6,122 bases of DNA from Bacillota bacterium. Lineage in GTDB: Bacteria; Bacillota; DTU030; DUMP01. The DNA is taken from NCBI GenBank assembly GCA_012735455.1, contig JAAYHG010000182.1, positions 1 through 6,122 on the forward strand, in the 5' to 3' direction. Every line of letters begins with the position of its first letter. The first letter of the stretch is position 1. The position numbers and the translations under genes were made by a program. Below, one piece after another: positions 5,175-6,122 of the stretch. The notes below the pieces were generated by a model. That model did not search any database. It was not told the DNA's origin and worked only from the letters and a program-made list of their open reading frames with translations.

Positions 5175-6122
5175 GTGCGCAAACTGGAGAAAAACCTGGC
5201 GGTGGTGGCTGAGGACAAGGAAGTCTTATCTCCAGCGTCAAGAATGCCTTACTACCCCCTGGCGGTTAAGAGCGGGCACGGTTCTACTGTGGTGGACATG
5301 GATGGAAACGAATACCTGGACTTCTTGGCCAGTGCGGCGGCCCTCAATACCGGGCATGCTCATCCTAAGGTGGTAGCCGCTATACAAAAACAAGCGGCCG
5401 AGTTTATCCACTATACCCCTGCCTACATGTACCACGAGCCGCTGGTACGTTTGGCCCAGGAACTGATAAGGATCACGCCAGGCGATTTCCCCAAACAAGT
5501 AGCCTTTGGCTTAACCGGCTCAGACGCTAATGATGGTGCTATTAAACTGGCCCGGGCTTACACAGGACGGCCCAAGGTGATCTCCTTTATCCGCTCCTAC
5601 CATGGATCCACCTACGGGGCCATCACCCTCTCGGCGGTAAGCCTGAACATGCGGCGTAAGATCGGGCCTTTCTTACCGGAGATAGAACACATACCCTTCC
5701 CGGACTGCTATCGCTGCCCAATGGGCGGACATAAGAAAGACACATGCGGTGATCACTGTCTGAACTACCTGCACTTCCTCTTTGAAAACTACCTTCCAGC
5801 TGAAGAGGTAGCGGCAATTATCATGGAACCAATCCAGGGAGACGCTGGCATTATTGTACCGCCAGTGGAATATGTCCAATCCCTGGCCAAACTCTGTCGT
5901 GAAAAAGGTATCCTCTTTATCTCGGAAGAGGTGCAGCAGGGCTTTGGTCGCACGGGACGCTGGTTTGGAATTGAACACTTCGGCGTGGAGCCGGACATCC
6001 TGATCCTTGGTAAAGCCATCGCTTCGGGCATGCCGCTTTCGGCCATTGTAGCTAAGAAAGAAATCATGCGGGCCTGGGAGGCACCAGCCCACCTCTTCAC
6101 CACAGGCGGTAACCCTGTCTCC
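5175..6122 (+). CDS. Class III PLP-dependent aminotransferase (partial, 3' end beyond window)
   Basis: This enzyme moves an amino group from an amine or omega/beta-amino acid to a keto acid (the GABA/ornithine/putrescine aminotransferase group). The frame is open from the GTG at 5175 to the last base: 316 residues of the usual 430-450. Motifs: TGSDANDGAIKLARAYTGR (114-132, phosphate-binding cup), SYHGSTYG (141-148, aromatic stacking on PLP), EPIQGDAG (218-225), SEEVQQGFGRTG (250-261) and GKAIASG (279-285) with the Schiff-base lysine K280, then TTGGNPVS (309-316). Most class III enzymes have DEVQ at 251-254, the Asp contacting the PLP ring nitrogen; here it is EEVQ. A Cys cluster (C178, C181, C191, C195) lies mid-protein. 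The GTG at 5175 has AGGAAG 8 bases upstream. The exact substrate cannot be told. No promoter is clear in the 130 bases before it; GGAAGCTTCC at 5137-5146 is a 10-bp palindrome near the ribosome binding site. Confidence 0.92.
   Translation, partial: MRKLEKNLAVVAEDKEVLSPASRMPYYPLAVKSGHGSTVVDMDGNEYLDFLASAAALNTGHAHPKVVAAIQKQAAEFIHYTPAYMYHEPLVRLAQELIRITPGDFPKQVAFGLTGSDANDGAIKLARAYTGRPKVISFIRSYHGSTYGAITLSAVSLNMRRKIGPFLPEIEHIPFPDCYRCPMGGHKKDTCGDHCLNYLHFLFENYLPAEEVAAIIMEPIQGDAGIIVPPVEYVQSLAKLCREKGILFISEEVQQGFGRTGRWFGIEHFGVEPDILILGKAIASGMPLSAIVAKKEIMRAWEAPAHLFTTGGNPVS

Noticed and set aside
5026..5376. 116-codon + strand frame at the start of the aminotransferase
   Set aside because: It overlaps the aminotransferase in another frame. 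The aminotransferase frame carries conserved family motifs throughout, and this frame is rich in Trp and Arg as shadows often are.
5673..6092. 139-codon - strand frame
   Set aside because: It is antisense to well-conserved aminotransferase motifs, with no start signal.

Overview
The window looks like a chromosomal segment of a moderate-GC Clostridia-type Firmicute. The signs are strong purine-rich ribosome binding sites, frequent GTG starts, U-tailed hairpin terminators, a TATAAT promoter box, and a tiny membrane ORF in front of a sodium:solute symporter. This placement is inferred from sequence style, not from any database match. No phage, transposase, CRISPR or rRNA sequence is visible.

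Left part, + strand. The window opens with the last transmembrane helix and stop codon of a truncated membrane protein (1-87). Directly after it comes a TATAAT promoter box and a two-gene unit: an ECF sigma factor (about 144-725), overlapped by 26 bases by a single-pass membrane protein of 330 residues (700-1692). The second gene has the topology and position of a cognate anti-sigma factor. A strong hairpin terminator closes the unit. The 322-base gap up to the next gene holds a second terminator serving the opposite strand, a short inverted repeat and a possible decayed reading frame.

Centre, - strand. Read from right to left there are three genes: a metallo-beta-lactamase-fold hydrolase of the lactonase-like group (3669-4403), a 40-residue one-helix membrane protein (3474-3596), and a 479-residue sodium:solute symporter (2015-3454). 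Gaps are 72 and 19 bases, and the two membrane genes are probably translationally coupled. Upstream of the hydrolase lies a roughly 500-base stretch without an intact gene. It contains the 3' end of a second, diverged symporter gene (4664-4816), a direct repeat of the intact symporter's tail about 2.7 kb away. This points to a past duplication and deletion.

Right part. A tRNA-Thr(CGU) gene on the - strand (4901-4975) has its own promoter, a palindromic leader and a strong terminator. A class III PLP aminotransferase on the + strand starts at a GTG at 5175 and runs off the window after 316 codons. Its usual PLP-contacting Asp appears to be Glu.

Taken together, the centre and right parts suggest uptake (Na+ symporter with a small partner), hydrolysis (MBL enzyme) and transamination of an amine or amino-acid-type compound. 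That link rests on proximity only. The sigma/anti-sigma pair is a separate membrane-signalling unit whose target genes are not visible here.
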